The position numbers were made by a program, and so were the translations under genes. DNA of 64,000 nt, from contig JAJAGP010000083.1 of assembly GCA_025084515.1 (NCBI GenBank), positions 271,665 to 335,664 on the forward strand, written 5' to 3'. Position 1 is the first letter of the stretch; the number at the start of each line of letters is the position of its first letter. The stretch is from Ancistrus triradiatus (lineage: Eukaryota > Chordata > Actinopteri > Siluriformes > Loricariidae). Below, in pieces: positions 25,044 through 40,000 of the stretch. The notes under the pieces were generated by a model. That model did not search any database. It saw only the letters and a program-made list of their open reading frames with translations, and was not told the DNA's origin.

Positions 25044-28000
25044 TTTTAGCTGACCCAGTACTTATGGCTATATGGTAATTTCATTTTTAACCCTAGATTA
25101 CAAATACTGACTGCTTGGGGTGTGTGACAGATGAAATTGAAATGCCAACACTCACCCAAACTTTCCACCATTCATTTCCTATTAGAACACAGAAGAATGC
25201 TGTTTAAGCAAAGTTGTTGTGGCAGCCATACCTCCGATTGCTTAGAAAAGCACAGTCACAGTGTTAGGGTATAGAATCTACAGTCCTGCAAGGTTTCATT
25301 CCGGTAGCTCGAAAGCTGCAGGGGAGGAAAGTGTTTTGTTTTTTATTGCAGAAAGGAGAGGAATAAGAAGAAAATGACGTACAGTACTTTAGCTTTGACA
25401 GGCCAAGTTAATTAGCTGAACTACATTCAGTTAAACATATGTATAGCTTATTGACTAGTCCAGACATTGTTCATGATTCCAATTTGTATCCCAACAGGAA
25501 GTTTTAGACATTGCCAGACAGCTGTTGGTTGAACTTGGACAGAATAATGATAATGAAATTGAAGAAAGCAAAGCCAAGCTTGAGCAGCTAAAGACGGTCC
25601 TTGAGATGTGAGTGTTTAGTTTTGTTTAACACTTACCTGATCGTCACTGGTTTTATTTTCAGAATAATGCATTTCTCTGTGTCTTGTTTCAGGTATGGTC
25701 ATTTTTCAGGCATTAATCGCAAGGTCCAGCTAACGTATCTCCCTCATGGTTGCCCAAAAACGTCTAGTGAAGAGGAAGGTGAGATGTCCCCCCTCCCCTT
25801 TGTCCTGCACACCTCACTCACTTTAACTGAAATGGCTTTGGGCAGCATGTGATGTGTCACTGTGTGTGTTTCAGACATGAGGAGAGATGACCCGTCTTTA
25901 CTGCTGGTGCTGAAGTGGGGTGGTGAGCTGACTCCAGCAGGCAGGGTGCAGGCAGAGGAACTGGGGCGAGCATTTCGGTGCATGTACCCTGGGGGACAAG
26001 GTAAAGCCAGCCAGAACCCTTCCATCTGTTTCTTCTCTAGGTTTGCAAGCTTTTTGGACGGTTTCATTTCAGTTGACTATGGACGAACACCAAACAGTGG
26101 ACTAGTGCTAGATGATAGGAGCTCAAATCAATGTCATGTTTAATTGAACATTTTACCTCGATTACGATTAATGAGCGATTTTTGGTTGCTTTTTCTGCCC
26201 TCATAGTTCACTGACAAGGTTTGTACTGTAAATATTCTCAACTATTAAAACTGGGATTTTTTTTAAAATGCAAAATTGCATATCTTTTGTGATTTTAAAA
26301 TCACTGAATGAAACCGATAGTTATATAGATGTAGTAATAAATAACTACTTATGGTTATTTATTGAATATTTCAACCAATTGAAATCATCCTTCATAATGA
26401 AGTAGGAAATGGCGTTCGTTATTTCTTTCCATCTGCTTGAGTCCTTTTCATATTGTGTTGCATTTGTAAATAATTTTTTTTTAAAGAATTAACAAACAAT
26501 CATTATAATCAACATGGGCAAGATTACTTCAGTTAATGGTTCTGAATGTCAGATTCGATTCATTTTTGATTAATTGCCCAGCCCTACTGCATACATCTTG
26601 AAGGTCATCCTTGTATAAAGTTTTTACTAAGCCATTTTTATTTAAATGTTTGATGTTTGTATTGACAGTTAGAACTTAAAACTGATTCACGTAAAACTCT
26701 GGGGCAGAAATGACAAAATTATGCTTATTGTCAAGCAGACTTTAAATTTAATCAACTTTAAGTTGTATTTTGACTTTAATGTTGGCATGTCAGATGATTA
26801 CATCAATCATGATTGATCAAATTTTTTTCCTGGATTCTAAATCTCCATTTTTGTTCTCCATTAAAACAGTGGACATTGAAATGAGTATACATCATTATAC
26901 GCTTCAACATGATGCATTTACTACTAAATGAATCAATATTTTCATCTCGTCTTCTCTTATTGGACAACATTTCATTACAACTTTCCTAATGGGAAGCGAC
27001 CGAGGCCTTGCAATTACCACCTTTTAATGCAAAATATTAATTTTATTAGGTACTTTTATATGGAGCAACTTGCCGAATTTTTGTTCATTTTGTTGACGAA
27101 TGATTTTCACCATAGTTTTCGTCAACGACCCATTTTTTTCTAACGAAAACGAGACAATGACTCGGCTAAAATGAAATAAAAATGACTAAAAACTAGGACG
27201 AAATGAGTTGACACTTTTGTCAAGAAATTAAAAACGAGACAAATGTCTGGCAGAGATGACATCCAATCAGACCTGACAAGTTAGGAAAAGATCCAATCAT
27301 AACTTGAGTACATGTGGAAATGGGTGGGATGAGTTGGGTAGCGATCCAGTCAGTAATGTGGTAAGATGCAGACGTTTGATCTGACCCTGGGAAGACAGTA
27401 CTGGCTTGACAATGTCAACACCTTTGAGAAAGAAGAGTCGATATGTGGACACATTTCTCATTTGATAAGGAAAACAAGAGTCTTTCTAAACCGCGTGCGG
27501 CGCCATCTCCGGTAAAAATACAACAAAGTTTAAACGACATCTGCAGGCATGTCGCCCTGAAACTGTGGTCAAGCTACCTGCACCTCAATGGCAAATGGAG
27601 ATTAAAGTGTTTTCAGTTTGTGACATGGATATATTTCAACTTCATTTGAAAAGTGTTCATACTATATTTAAGGAGTATTCGGGTAACATAACTCCGTGTT
27701 ATACTGTAATTATGAATAAATGCATATAGAGCATGCACATATATCCCATCTTATGTTTAATAAAGTTCTAATACATCATTCATTCCAGATTGACTCTATT
27801 CTAGAAAATCTGCTGAATGTCCACGCCGAGCATAAAGCAGATCTATGGTGGAAATTGAGTAATAACCACTTTAATGTATACTTTTATTATCAATGCATGC
27901 ATGTACATGTTTCATCTTAAAAGGGAAAAGTTAAAATATTTACGTATTGCAACGTTTACATTTCATATTTTAGTCAGCTAAAGCTACTGTAGATTTAGTT

Positions 28001-31000
28001 GACTATAATCTCATCATAATTATTCGATGAAAACTAGACTAAAACTGAAACAATTCAGATGATTAAATTATGACTAAAACTAAATTACATTTTAGTCTTA
28101 GACTATAACTAAAGCTAAATTAAAATTTGCTGTCAAAATTGACACTGGTAGGAATGGAAGGTTTTTCCAAAATCCTGAAAAAAAAGTGTTCTGACTAAGA
28201 TCACTCACTAACTTTTAATAATGTGCACATTTGTTGAGACAAAATGTTCTTTACGGAGTCTTGCAGCTGGACTGGGTATATTGTGCCTAATTCATGAAAC
28301 CCTCATAAAAAGACGAGCAAACTGCGAATAAATTATGGGTGAAATGGACCTCTCCGAAGACTCTTTGCCATATTCACGAACGTCACGTAAACACGACATT
28401 TATTAGTAGAGTGTGCGTATGTTAATGACTACCAATCGTTCGTGAATGGGTCAGGCGTTCACGTTCCTTAATAATTAGTATACAGTTGCCATAATCCACG
28501 CCCACGAATGACAAATAACCACCAAATAAAGGCCTTGGATTGAGGAACACAGCAAAAATCCTCAAATGTTCCCGAAAAAGCAAAGGGAAAAAAAAAGCTA
28601 TTGTGATGCGGAAATTTTTTGGGACGACGAACATTTTCCTGAATTCGGATATTTACGAAAAAGGTGTTTTACAAACAATTTGCACACAAATGTTTTCTGC
28701 TTGTGTTTTAAAAATGTACCGCATATATTTTTTGTAAATCTTTTCAGTTTATATTTTCTTAAGTTTTCTCATGAAAGAGTACTGTGGAAATTACTTCCCT
28801 AGGTGACTACGCAGGTTTTCCTGGCTGTGGCTTGTTGCGCCTGCATAGCACTTATCGTCATGACCTGAAGATCTATGCCTCTGACGAGGGTCGGGTTCAG
28901 ATGACCGCCGCTGCATTTGCCAAGGTAAAGTTTACTAGTGGTCTCTGCAGGTTGTGTGTAAATGAACTGTCCCCAGGCTTGAAGAGGAGGGTTCGGGCAC
29001 AGTACAAATGTAATGTGGCTGCCCACAAAGCTTGCATTACTGACACGGGGCATGGTGGTGGTGTGTGCAGGGTCTGCTGGCTCTGGAAGGGGAGTTGACG
29101 CCTATCCTGGTGCAGATGGTGAAAAGTGCCAACATGAATGGACTGCTGGATAGCGACAGCGACTCTCTGAGCAGCTGCCAGCAACGAGTTAAAGCTCGAC
29201 TGCATGAGATCCTACAGAAAGACAGAGACTTCACATCCGAGGATTATGAAAAGGTTCGGGAGTTCACATGACTAAGAACTTAAAGCTCACAGAGAGCTGA
29301 GAGCATTACACAGTGAGGTTCATGGCATTTTGAAGGTCTTATTAAGGTTTTCAAAGCCATAGTGGCACAGCACTGTCATAGGATGAAAAATGTAGATTGA
29401 ACTTCACATTTTGCTTGTAAGGCCGTTGACAGGCAGTTCTCTTGCTTAGAAAAACATCATTTACAGTGGTACCTCGGTTCTTGTTGTTGCTTCATTCCTG
29501 AACATTCCTGTTCCAGACCCCCTGAAAATCCATGTTGTTTAAGGTGTTAATAGAGTTGTATTGTGCAGGTGCTCCCTGATTTATGAAGGATGATGTGTTC
29601 CAACAAATCCATCAGGAGTTAAGTGTTATGAACTGAGGAGTTTGACTGTTTGGTCTATACTGTATAATAATGGAGCCTATGCTAAGAAAGTTAATGTTGA
29701 AAACACTGTCATTAACTACAGTTGGGCAAAGTCATGAACACAAAGCTCATTTTATAATAAACTGTTAAAATGTCATGTCATTTAATGAGCACTGTATTGA
29801 AAGAGAAAAGTAAAAACACTTGCTCTACTGGTGAACTCTGGGCTAGCACAGCTGCATAGATTTTATATGGTCTTCTCTCTAACAGCTGGCTCCTACTACA
29901 AGTACATCGTTGGTGAAGTCCATGCAGATGATCAAGAACCCAGTGACGACTTGTGATAAGGTTTATTCCCTTATCCAAAACCTAACCCTGCAGATCAGGC
30001 AGAGGATGGAGGACCCCAAGTCAGCAGGTATGAGGTCTGATCTAGAGCTGTGCATGAGACACCATGAAGAAAAAAACATGCGGTCCAGGTTTTTCTAGAG
30101 CTCTTTCTCCCTCTCGCTTTGTCTTGCACTTGTGTACACACACCCACACAGACATCCAGCTGTACCACAGTGAAACTCTGGAGCTGATGCTTCGCCGCTG
30201 GTCCAAACTGGAGAAGGATTTCAAGATGAAGAATGGCCGCTACAACATCAGCAAGATCCCAGACATCTATGACTGCATCAAATATGATGTGCAGCACAAC
30301 AGCTCCCTTAAGCTGGATAACACCATGGAGATATACCGGCTCTCAAAAGCACTAGCTGACATTGTAATTCCACAGGTAAGGTCAGTCCTTACTAAGGCTG
30401 ATATTACAGGTGACTGTGTTTATAAGGGAAATGTTTCAGCCTGTTTACACCTTGCATTAACCTTGGCAATAGGATTGTGCTTTGATTTCAGTTGACCGCT
30501 TGAAAAGCCAGGTCTGATCAGGTCACCACCAACTTTTTTCCCCAACTTCCCCAGTCAGCCAAGTGACTGGAAACCAAATGTCCACTGTCCCAAACAAATC
30601 TTTGTATTTTAAAGTGTTCTTCATGTATAAATAAATACACATGCGCTGATGTATTCAGTTGAGGTTATTTATTCTAAAATAAGCGTACGTTCTCACTTAA
30701 CATATTTTCTTTCTGTTGTGTACAAGCAAAGGTTTCATAACATCATAAAAACATCATAGATCTAATTTACATTTAGCAGACGCCCTTATCCAGATAGACT
30801 TACAATTGATACAGTCTTACAATCCAAGCAATTGTGGGTTAAGGGCCTTGCTCAAGGACCCAACAGTGGCAGAGGTGGGATTTGAACCCTGAACCTTCTG
30901 GTCCATAGTCCAGTACCTTACCCGCTAGGCTAAATGATGTTAACATGCATGCTCATGCTCGAGCATTGGCTTATCTTCTGCAAGCCGTATCTGTACAGTA

Positions 31001-34000
31001 CCAAGTTCCACTCCATTTTTAATATGAAGGTCTATCTCATGTGGATAGTTGGTGAACGGTTTTTCTCATTTAGCCGTGTGATAATCTGTTGTGACTAACT
31101 CTGTCAACTTGAAATCAGTTTCTCTGTTCATCCATCATGTGCACGTGTCCTGTGGTGCAGACGCGCCAGCGGCTTTTTATGCTGCTATACATGCGATGAC
31201 AGAGATTAGTCGTGACGCAAGCGATTGTTTTCTAAAAGTTGTAGTTCTGACAAAAAAATAGAACTACTTTTGTCTGCCTTGTTAGGATGTTCCCTTTAAA
31301 CTCTGCAGAACATCTCGGGTACAGTGGCAGAGTTTTCCATAAGTGAATGAAATTGCTGAATTCGTTTTGACATTTAGTCAACATGTAATATCAGTGGTTT
31401 GGTTTTGACTGGACGCATGAATGGATAAGACCAATTTTTGCACAATGAGGGGTCAAACAAGCAAGTGAATTGGTGATCAGGATTTGGTGTCAGTTACGTT
31501 CTTCGGTGCCATTCCACCAGAACTGAATCCAACAGAACAGCTTTACGATATAGTAGAGCTGGAGATTCACAGCATGAAAAAGCACCTACAAAATATGCAG
31601 GAATTATGATGCAAGAATGTCAACATGGAGCAGAATCCCAAAGGGATGTTTTCTACATTGTGGAATCCATGCCATGAAGAATTGAGGCTGCTTTGTGAGC
31701 ATAGGCAGGCTCTAGATATTAGTATAGTTTTCCTAAAAAAGTGCATGGTGAGTGCATAGGATGATGTGGAGCCATTTTGCTTAATGAATAAAAACAAGAA
31801 AGATAAAATTGTGAAAACCAGTTTGACACACAAAGCACTTTCCTGCTTTGTGATACTAAATTTGTCTTTATTAAATACTAATTTTCTTTTCATGCACGGA
31901 GCTGTAAATGCTGTATGTATATATCTCTACTGTGTGTGTGTATATACTATATACATATACTGTAAATGGTGTTTTAATTCTTCTCACCAGGAATATGGTA
32001 TTTCTCAAGCCGAGAAGCTGGACATTGCCAAAGGCTACTGTACTCCTCTCATTCGCAAGATCCGCTCAGATCTACAAAGAACACAAGATGATGACACGGT
32101 CAACAAACTTCACCCAGTGTAAGCCACTGTCAGAGACCACTTCCATTGTCTTTATCCAGTTAATAGTGCTTTATAGGAGTGTTTTCTTACTGGACAAAAA
32201 TTAAGTTGCTTTAACTTAAACTGAAAATCTCAATGATATGTTTTAGCAAACATTTTCCAACTTTGAGTGTGTTTACGTGCACCTAATAAGCCATCATGGT
32301 CGGATTTCTGCTGTTATCTGATTATTTAAGTCGCCATGTATACAGCATACTCCGTCCTAGAAATCAGAGAGAGCTGGATTTTACTCCAGTAATAGGATTA
32401 CTCATAGCATGTATGCCAGTTACCTGACTTCAAGCGGTTTTCTCAGTCTGCGCATGGTCGTGAGCCTAACCCATCACGGTTGCAAGGGCCGCCTATTCTA
32501 AAGACTTGGCTTTATTTGGCGTCTTTTTTTTTTTTTTTTTCTTTTCCAGGCAACGAAATGGCTACCAAACACTTTCTGGAGACTTTGAAACGGAGTACAT
32601 ACTTGAGAAAATGAAGAATTTGATTATTTAATATTATTTAATGTTCACCTCTCGTCTTGTTCGTTCACATGCACAGACCTTTTTCTTGTCGTTATATCTT
32701 AAACAGTATAGCCTCATTGTATGGGTATTATTAGTAATCGAGTGACGGTTTAAATTATACATGACAGTGTGCATAGGACATATGTAAAAGTGATTTGAAC
32801 ATCCACGGATCTCGACAATGAACCTGCGGTCAGCACAGTTTAGGTTCTGTATGACTGTTCATTCTGTAGATCACTGAAAAAACAGTCTCTTTGTGCTGTT
32901 TGCAGGTACTCCAGAGGGGTCATGTCTCCAGAACGTCATGTGCGCACCAGGCTTTACTTCACTAGCGAGAGTCACGTCCACTCTCTCCTTTCCATCCTAC
33001 GCTATGGAGCCCTCTGTGATGTAGGCCATCTCATACATGCATGACACATTTTCAGCCTAGGAGAAAATCATTTCAGTGTTACCTGCACTGACCTGATTGC
33101 TGTTGAACGTGATTTACGATGATGATGTGATTTCCGATGGCATCAGCTTGTTAGTCATTTTGCGAGGTTTTCTAGGAGACCAAAGACGAGCAGTGGAAGC
33201 GAGCCATGGACTACCTAAAAGTGGTCAGTGAGCTGAACTACATGACTCAGATTGTGATCATGCTCTATGAGGATCCTAATAAGGTAAATCTCCAGCCCAC
33301 CAACTCCAAATGGTTAAATTAGGTCCGTGCTTGTTGTGTGTCTATATTGAGTTCATGGTTTGGATGATGATGGAAGTTGGGTAATGGCTGCTATGGATTT
33401 CAGGATCCTACATCAGAAGAGCGTTTTCACGTGGAGCTGCATTTCAGTCCCGGTGCAAAGGGTTGTGAAGAGGACAAAAACCTGCCATCAGGATTTGGGT
33501 ACAGACCAGCATCGAGAGAGGTTAGACATGAAGTTACTGACTACATGGGCTACATTCACACTGCAGGTAAAAGTGGCCCAATTCCGTGTGTATGGGACAT
33601 GTGAGACAGTGAGTGCATTTAAATACACTTAAAACTCCGATAACTGCAGAAAATCAGCTTTTGTCAGTAGTCTGATTAATGAGTATACATGAACTTAGTA
33701 ATACGTAGTCATACGTTTCATTTTCTCGAGTATATACTGGCACGTTTAATTACAGGGGTTGCCAGATCCAGCGAGGGGGAAAAAAAAAAAATACTCTAAA
33801 GCAAATAGAACAAGAACCCAAATAAAGCCAAATATGAAGACCTGGCAACCATTATGAAGGCTAGCGCACATGCGCAGCCTGAAAACCCCAAATATAATTC
33901 ATGGACAGATGTCCTGACATCTTCCTTTAGAATTCTCTGATATAATTCAGAATTCATATTCCATCAATGATGGCAAGCCGTCCTGGTCCAGATGCAGCGA

Positions 34001-37000
34001 AACAGGCCCAAACCATGATACTACCACCATTATGTTTCACAGATGGGATAAGGTTCTTATGCTGGAATGCAGTGTTTCCCTTTCTCCAAACAAAACGCTT
34101 TTCTTTTAAACCAAAAAGTTTGGTCTTTTCAATCCACAAAACATTCCTCCAATAGTCTTCTGGCTTGTCCACATGATCTTTAGCAAACTGCAGACGAGCA
34201 GCAATGTTCTTTTTGGAGAGCAGTGGCTTTCTCCTTGCACCCCTGCCATGCAGTGTTCTTCTGATGGTGGACTCATGAACATTAACATTAGCCAATGTGA
34301 GAGAGGCCTTCAGTTGCTTAGAAGTTACCCTGGGGTCCTTTGTGACCTCACCAACTATTACACGCCTTGCTCTTGGAGTGATCTTTGTTGGTCGACCACT
34401 CCTGGGGAGGGTAACAATGGTCCTGAATTTCCTCCCTTTGTACACAATCTGTCTGACTGTGGATTGGTGGAGTCCAGACTCTTTAGAGATGGTTTTGTGA
34501 CCTTTTCCAGCCTGATGAGCATCAACAACTCTTTTTCTGAGGTCCTCAGAAATCTCCTTTGCTCTTGCCATGATACACTTCCACAAACATGTTGTGAAGA
34601 GCAGACTTTAGATCCCTGTTCTTTAAATAAAACAGGGTGCCCACTCACACCTGGTTGTCATCCCATTGATTGAAAACACCTGACTCTAGTTTCACTTTCA
34701 AATTATCTGCTAATCCTAGAGGTTCACATACTTTTGCCACTCACTAATATGTAATATTGGATCATTTTCCCCAATAAATAAATGACCAAGTAAAATATTT
34801 TTGTCTCATTTGTTTAACTGGGTTCTCTTTATCTACTTTTAGGACTGATGATGTTTTAGGTCATATTTATGCACTCTATATAGAAAATTCTAGAGTTCAC
34901 AAATTTTCAAGCACCACTGTATGTCAGGCAGCACTGTATAGTGTCTTAGACAATAGGAGTCTTTTCGGCCGCTGCATTTTAATACATCGGCTGTGGATCA
35001 GATGGATGTTAAACAGCTGTAATCAAGGCCTTCCTTGTATTACTTGTATTTTCGTACTGCATTTTAAAATCACATTGACTGGTTGCACCTCCATAAGCTA
35101 TAAGTAGCCAGTACCTGACTCAGCTCAAATGTCTAAATGTATCGTGATTTTTAACACTTTGATCTCAGAATGAAGGCTCTAAAAAGAGGTTGCAGAATGA
35201 CAGTGACGAAGAGTCAAGTTGTTTAAAGCGGGACGAGCCGGACCGAGCCCACGTGATGTTCCGGCCCATGGTGTCTGATCCCATCTACATTCACAGGAAG
35301 TCCCCTCTACCTCGCTCCAAAAAGATTGGCTCTGTAGAAGTAAGTGGCATTTGGCTCAGGTTTAAGGCTTGATCTGTGCTTTTATCTTTCTCTTCTTCTA
35401 TTTATATGTGAAACTCCATTGGGTTTATCTATGGAACAGTTACTTTGAACAATGCATTGTTAAATTGTGAACTGTTGGAAGTTACATTGTGCCAAATATG
35501 GTGGTTCCAGTTTCAAACCTTTTAATTACAATGCACGATATCTACCTTTTCATTTTGTCATGTAGGTTTAATGTAATTAAATCTAAGCACAGAATTCCCA
35601 AAATGACCAGTTCTTCAGAGCTGTATTTGTGTACATGTTCCTACTATAAGCACTGCTTGCTGGTTGATTTATGTTATGTATCTACCTAAATGGTTATAGA
35701 ATTTAAGAGTTTTATTTCTTGGAATATTTTTAGTGACGTGTTAAATTGACGAATGTCTCATATTTACACTAATGGTCATTTCATGCAATAGTAATACACT
35801 AAACAAATATGATTACAACCCCAGCATGCCTGCCCAATAGAAAAGAAATGCTATTGTTTCTGTGTTGTCGATTTTTATTTATTTATTTATTAATTTCACG
35901 TTGTTTTTTAGCAGCATAATGGTTTTTAATGATCAAGTGGAAATCATTGTGTATTGTTTATAGTATAAATATATAGTCAACATATAGTGCATGTGTTACT
36001 ATGGTTTTAACTGTGTATATGATATGTAATTATTTATATATACACTTGCCACTTTATTAGGTACACCTAGCTAGTACCAGGTTAGACTCTCTAACTGCCT
36101 TCAGAACTGCCTTCATTCTTTATGGAATAAATTCAACAAGTGTTGGAAACATTCCCCATAGATTTTGGTCTATATTGACATGATGGCATCGGGCTATTGC
36201 TTCAGATTTGTTGACTGCACATCCATGATGGGAATCTCCTGTCCCACACATCAGCAAGGTGATCTTTTGGATTGAGATCTGCTGACTGTGGAGGCCATTT
36301 GAGTATAGTCAAGATCATGTTCAAGACACCAGTTTGAACTGGTCTGAGCTTTGTGACATTGGTGCGTTTTCCTGTTGGAAATAGCCATCAGAAGATGGTA
36401 CGCTGTGGTCATAAGGGATGGAGATGGTCAGCAGAAATACTCAGATAAGCTGTGGCATTTAAAGGATGCTCAATTCTTATTACTACACCACTACCAGCCT
36501 GAACCATGGATACAAGGCAGGATGGATGGGATGGGTCCATGCTTTCATGTTTACACCAAATTCTGTCCCTACTGGTCATCAGACCAAACATTGAGTCTCC
36601 AATCTTCTGTTGTCCTATTTTGGTGAGCCCTTGCAAATTGTATTCTCCATTGCCTGTTCTATGCTGACAGGAGGTTTGACTTGTTGTGATTTTGGAGATG
36701 CTCTGCATACCTGGTTGTACTGAGAGGTTATTTGAGTTACTGTTGCCTTTCTATCAGCTTGAGGGAGTCTGGCCAGTCTCCTCTGACCTGAGCCAGGAAC
36801 TGAACTCACTGATTATTTGCTCTCATTTGGACACTTCTTTGTAAGGCCTAGTGATGACTGTGTGTGGAAATCCCTGTAGATCAGCAGTTTCTGAAATACT
36901 ACCAACAACTGTGCCACGTTCAGAGTCACTTAAATCACGTTTCTTCCCCTTTCTGATGCTTGGTTTGAACTTACAGCAGATCGTCTTGACCATGTCTACA

Positions 37001-40000
37001 TACCTAAATGCATTGAGTTGCTGACATGTGATTGGCTGATTGGATTATTTGTGTTAAAGACCATTTGAACAGGTGTACCTAATAAAATGACAGTGAGTGT
37101 GTTTATCATATGAATAAGTTTTTGAAAAGTTTGTGATCACTCTTTTAAGACAGATGATTATTAGTGCTGTCAAAAATATTTTTTTTTGTAGTTTGTAGTC
37201 ACTTTTTTGTAACTTTAGTTGTGATTAATCAGTCGTTCCCTTGCTTCCATTTTACTCTAAAGGAGATTTATTACTTTTTAATAATTCTATCATTTTGATT
37301 TCATAATTTATCTTGTTTGCTGCAGCGCAACATTTCATTGGCCCTTCGCAAAATGAGAAGCACAACAGTAACTAGAAAGATTTACCCATTTAATGTAAAA
37401 TAGTACTTTTAGTCATTTTCTAAAAATCTGCATGTGCCAGCTCTTGTCCCATGTGGGAGCCATGTTATTAAGCTGAGCATTGACGTTTATTAATATGCAA
37501 ATCTGCTGGTGCACCTTAATTAGCAAAGCCGAGTTGTCTGAAATTGATTATTACTTCACAAATGTGGGCAATAGTGATTAGGAGACCATTGTGGACACAC
37601 CCTATAAGTATGGGGGTCTGTTATGGTAACGGCGCTTAGTGGTGTTTAAAAAAAAGCGTGTTGTTAATGCAGTAATTTTGACAGCACTAGTAATTATTGA
37701 ATTGCTTGTTTAGTCACATGTTGTTAATTATTTGCATTGTATTGTTTAAATATGTGAAGTTATGAATGAATTATGGTGTAGCATCAAGTTGAAGTTCAGG
37801 ATGTAATTACATGCTGGCTCAGTGATTCTGTATCTGGTTTGTGGATTAGGTTCGTATTTCATATATCAACAAATTATAAGCAACAGGATTCGCATCCAAC
37901 GTCATAGGCTGTTGTGTTCTTTGACAGTTAACCGATTTTTGTATCATTTTCTTTGTGCATTTTTATGTATTCCCTTATGTATTTTGTTGGTTTCTGTAGT
38001 CTCCGTTGCAGACAGACTTTATCAAGACTTCTGCTGGCAAAGTATGACCACATATGTTTGTGTCTCTCCTCCTTAAACACAGGGCCTACGTTGTGAATGT
38101 TGATGGGACGTGTAGCTAGGCTGTTGTTAACGTTGCATGACTGTGCTGTTTCTGCCCCCTCTCTCACTTCCAGGAAGAAAGCCCCCTGAGTGTGTCTAGC
38201 CCTGAGTCTATTGGTACCTGGATACATTACACGTGTGGTGTTGGTACTGGGCGTCGAAGACGCAGATCAGGGGACCAAATAACTTCCTCCCCTGTCTCCC
38301 CCAAATCACTGGCTTTCACATCCAGTATTTTTGGCTCATGGCAACAGGTTTTTACAAATTTAATTCATTCTTCACAATCGCTAACTCCTTGTTCATGCGC
38401 ACCCAAGAAACCTGACGGCAGTCAGCAAGGACACCTAATCAGCAGATCAATCAAAAGAGAGTACATCGTTTTTCATCCTTTTTTTCTCCCCCCTTTTTCG
38501 TTTTGCTCTTTTTCATTCCATCTAAAGAGGAATTCAGGAGAATGGGGGTTGATTTTTGGTGTCTGAATAACCAGCCTTATCCAGTTTCATGAACTAACAG
38601 ATCCTGGCGGATCCTGGGGCGAGCTGCATGTTTCGAATTTTGTAATTCCTTTTTTTTTTGGTCTTTTTTTTCTTTCACGATGTATGGTGCAACACTGTAA
38701 GAAGTGACTTGTTTAATTCTCTGACTAGTTTAATCCTGAGGTTACAAGGCATGCCTGCAGGTCTCTGCCACAGACCATTCATCTCCTTATACAGTCGACT
38801 CTGAAGGCTCGTTCTCTGGTTCTTCAGCGTTACTATGCTGTGATAATGCCCTAAACAACTGTCATATCATAGCCCATACCTTTTTGCACTGCTTCTCCAT
38901 TCCCTTTTTTGAGTATGACTGTTTTGTGAAGTGCTCTGTGTTTGCTTTGCTATGTTTTGCTTGCTTTCTTAACAGTGCTATTAAAAACAAGTGCCTTTTT
39001 ATATGCATCGGCTTTGTAGTAGAGCTTCTGCCTTTTCTGTATTCGGCTTGTCCCAATTTGCTTTCTCCAAGAACAGCTCAATTAGTAACCTGTCATCTGA
39101 AGCACTGTAAAGCAACATATGAGTTTTGTGATGATCTGCTGTACAACCTCATGTAGTCATTGTATCTTAGTAGCTCTTTTCATTCATCTGCTGACTCTCA
39201 TTAGCTGTCCTTTGCAGCCTGCTCCATTTCAGTGTCCAACAAAACCTCTCCCTTCCTATGGGTGGCAGTAGGACTTTTTTTTGTGTTTGTTTGTTTGTTT
39301 TGGATTGCCCCTCCTGTCTTTCTGGCTCTTGCCTCTTTTAGACCCAAAGTATCTCTGCGCTTGGGCACTTTAACACTCATTAGGAGTACTGTAGTCAGAG
39401 GCCTAATTGAAATCATAAACATAATTATTCTTATTCTTTATACACTTAGAAATCAGGAGCCGTATTACAGAAACATACTTCAGTCCTGACCAGGTACAGA
39501 TGTGGTTTTCACAAATGTATATCAGAAGCACATCCTGTCTTAATTTAGGATATTTATCTTAACTCTCAGGATCTTTTCTCGGGTAAGGAAATCCTTATTT
39601 ATTCAATAACTGTCATGTCTATTACCCAGCAACCACTCCTCTGTTTTGAGTTTAAAAAAAAACAAACCTGTTTGGCTAACTGGTCAGTGGTTGCTGGTAG
39701 TTGCTAATCAACGTAGAAATGGTAAAAGTTAAAACAGCACTAGGGTTAACCTAAACTTAGGATAGTATTTGGGATTGTTTCTGTAATACAGGTGCTGTTT
39801 AATAAACGCATTACGTTCTGTGAAACAGGTTTTTGACTGAATTGGATGTTGACCGGATATTATCATGGTTACATAGTTGTTTTTTTTATGCTATCCACTG
39901 TCAAGTTGTTCAAAAACAGTACGTGACAATGTATAGAACAAGCGCACATTAACAATCTCACACACTATAGAACTCACACGATGGAATATCACATGTAAAT

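Noticed and set aside
34173..34673. 166-codon + strand open frame in intron 22
   Set aside because: Antisense to the family A Tc1 transposase; no independent support.
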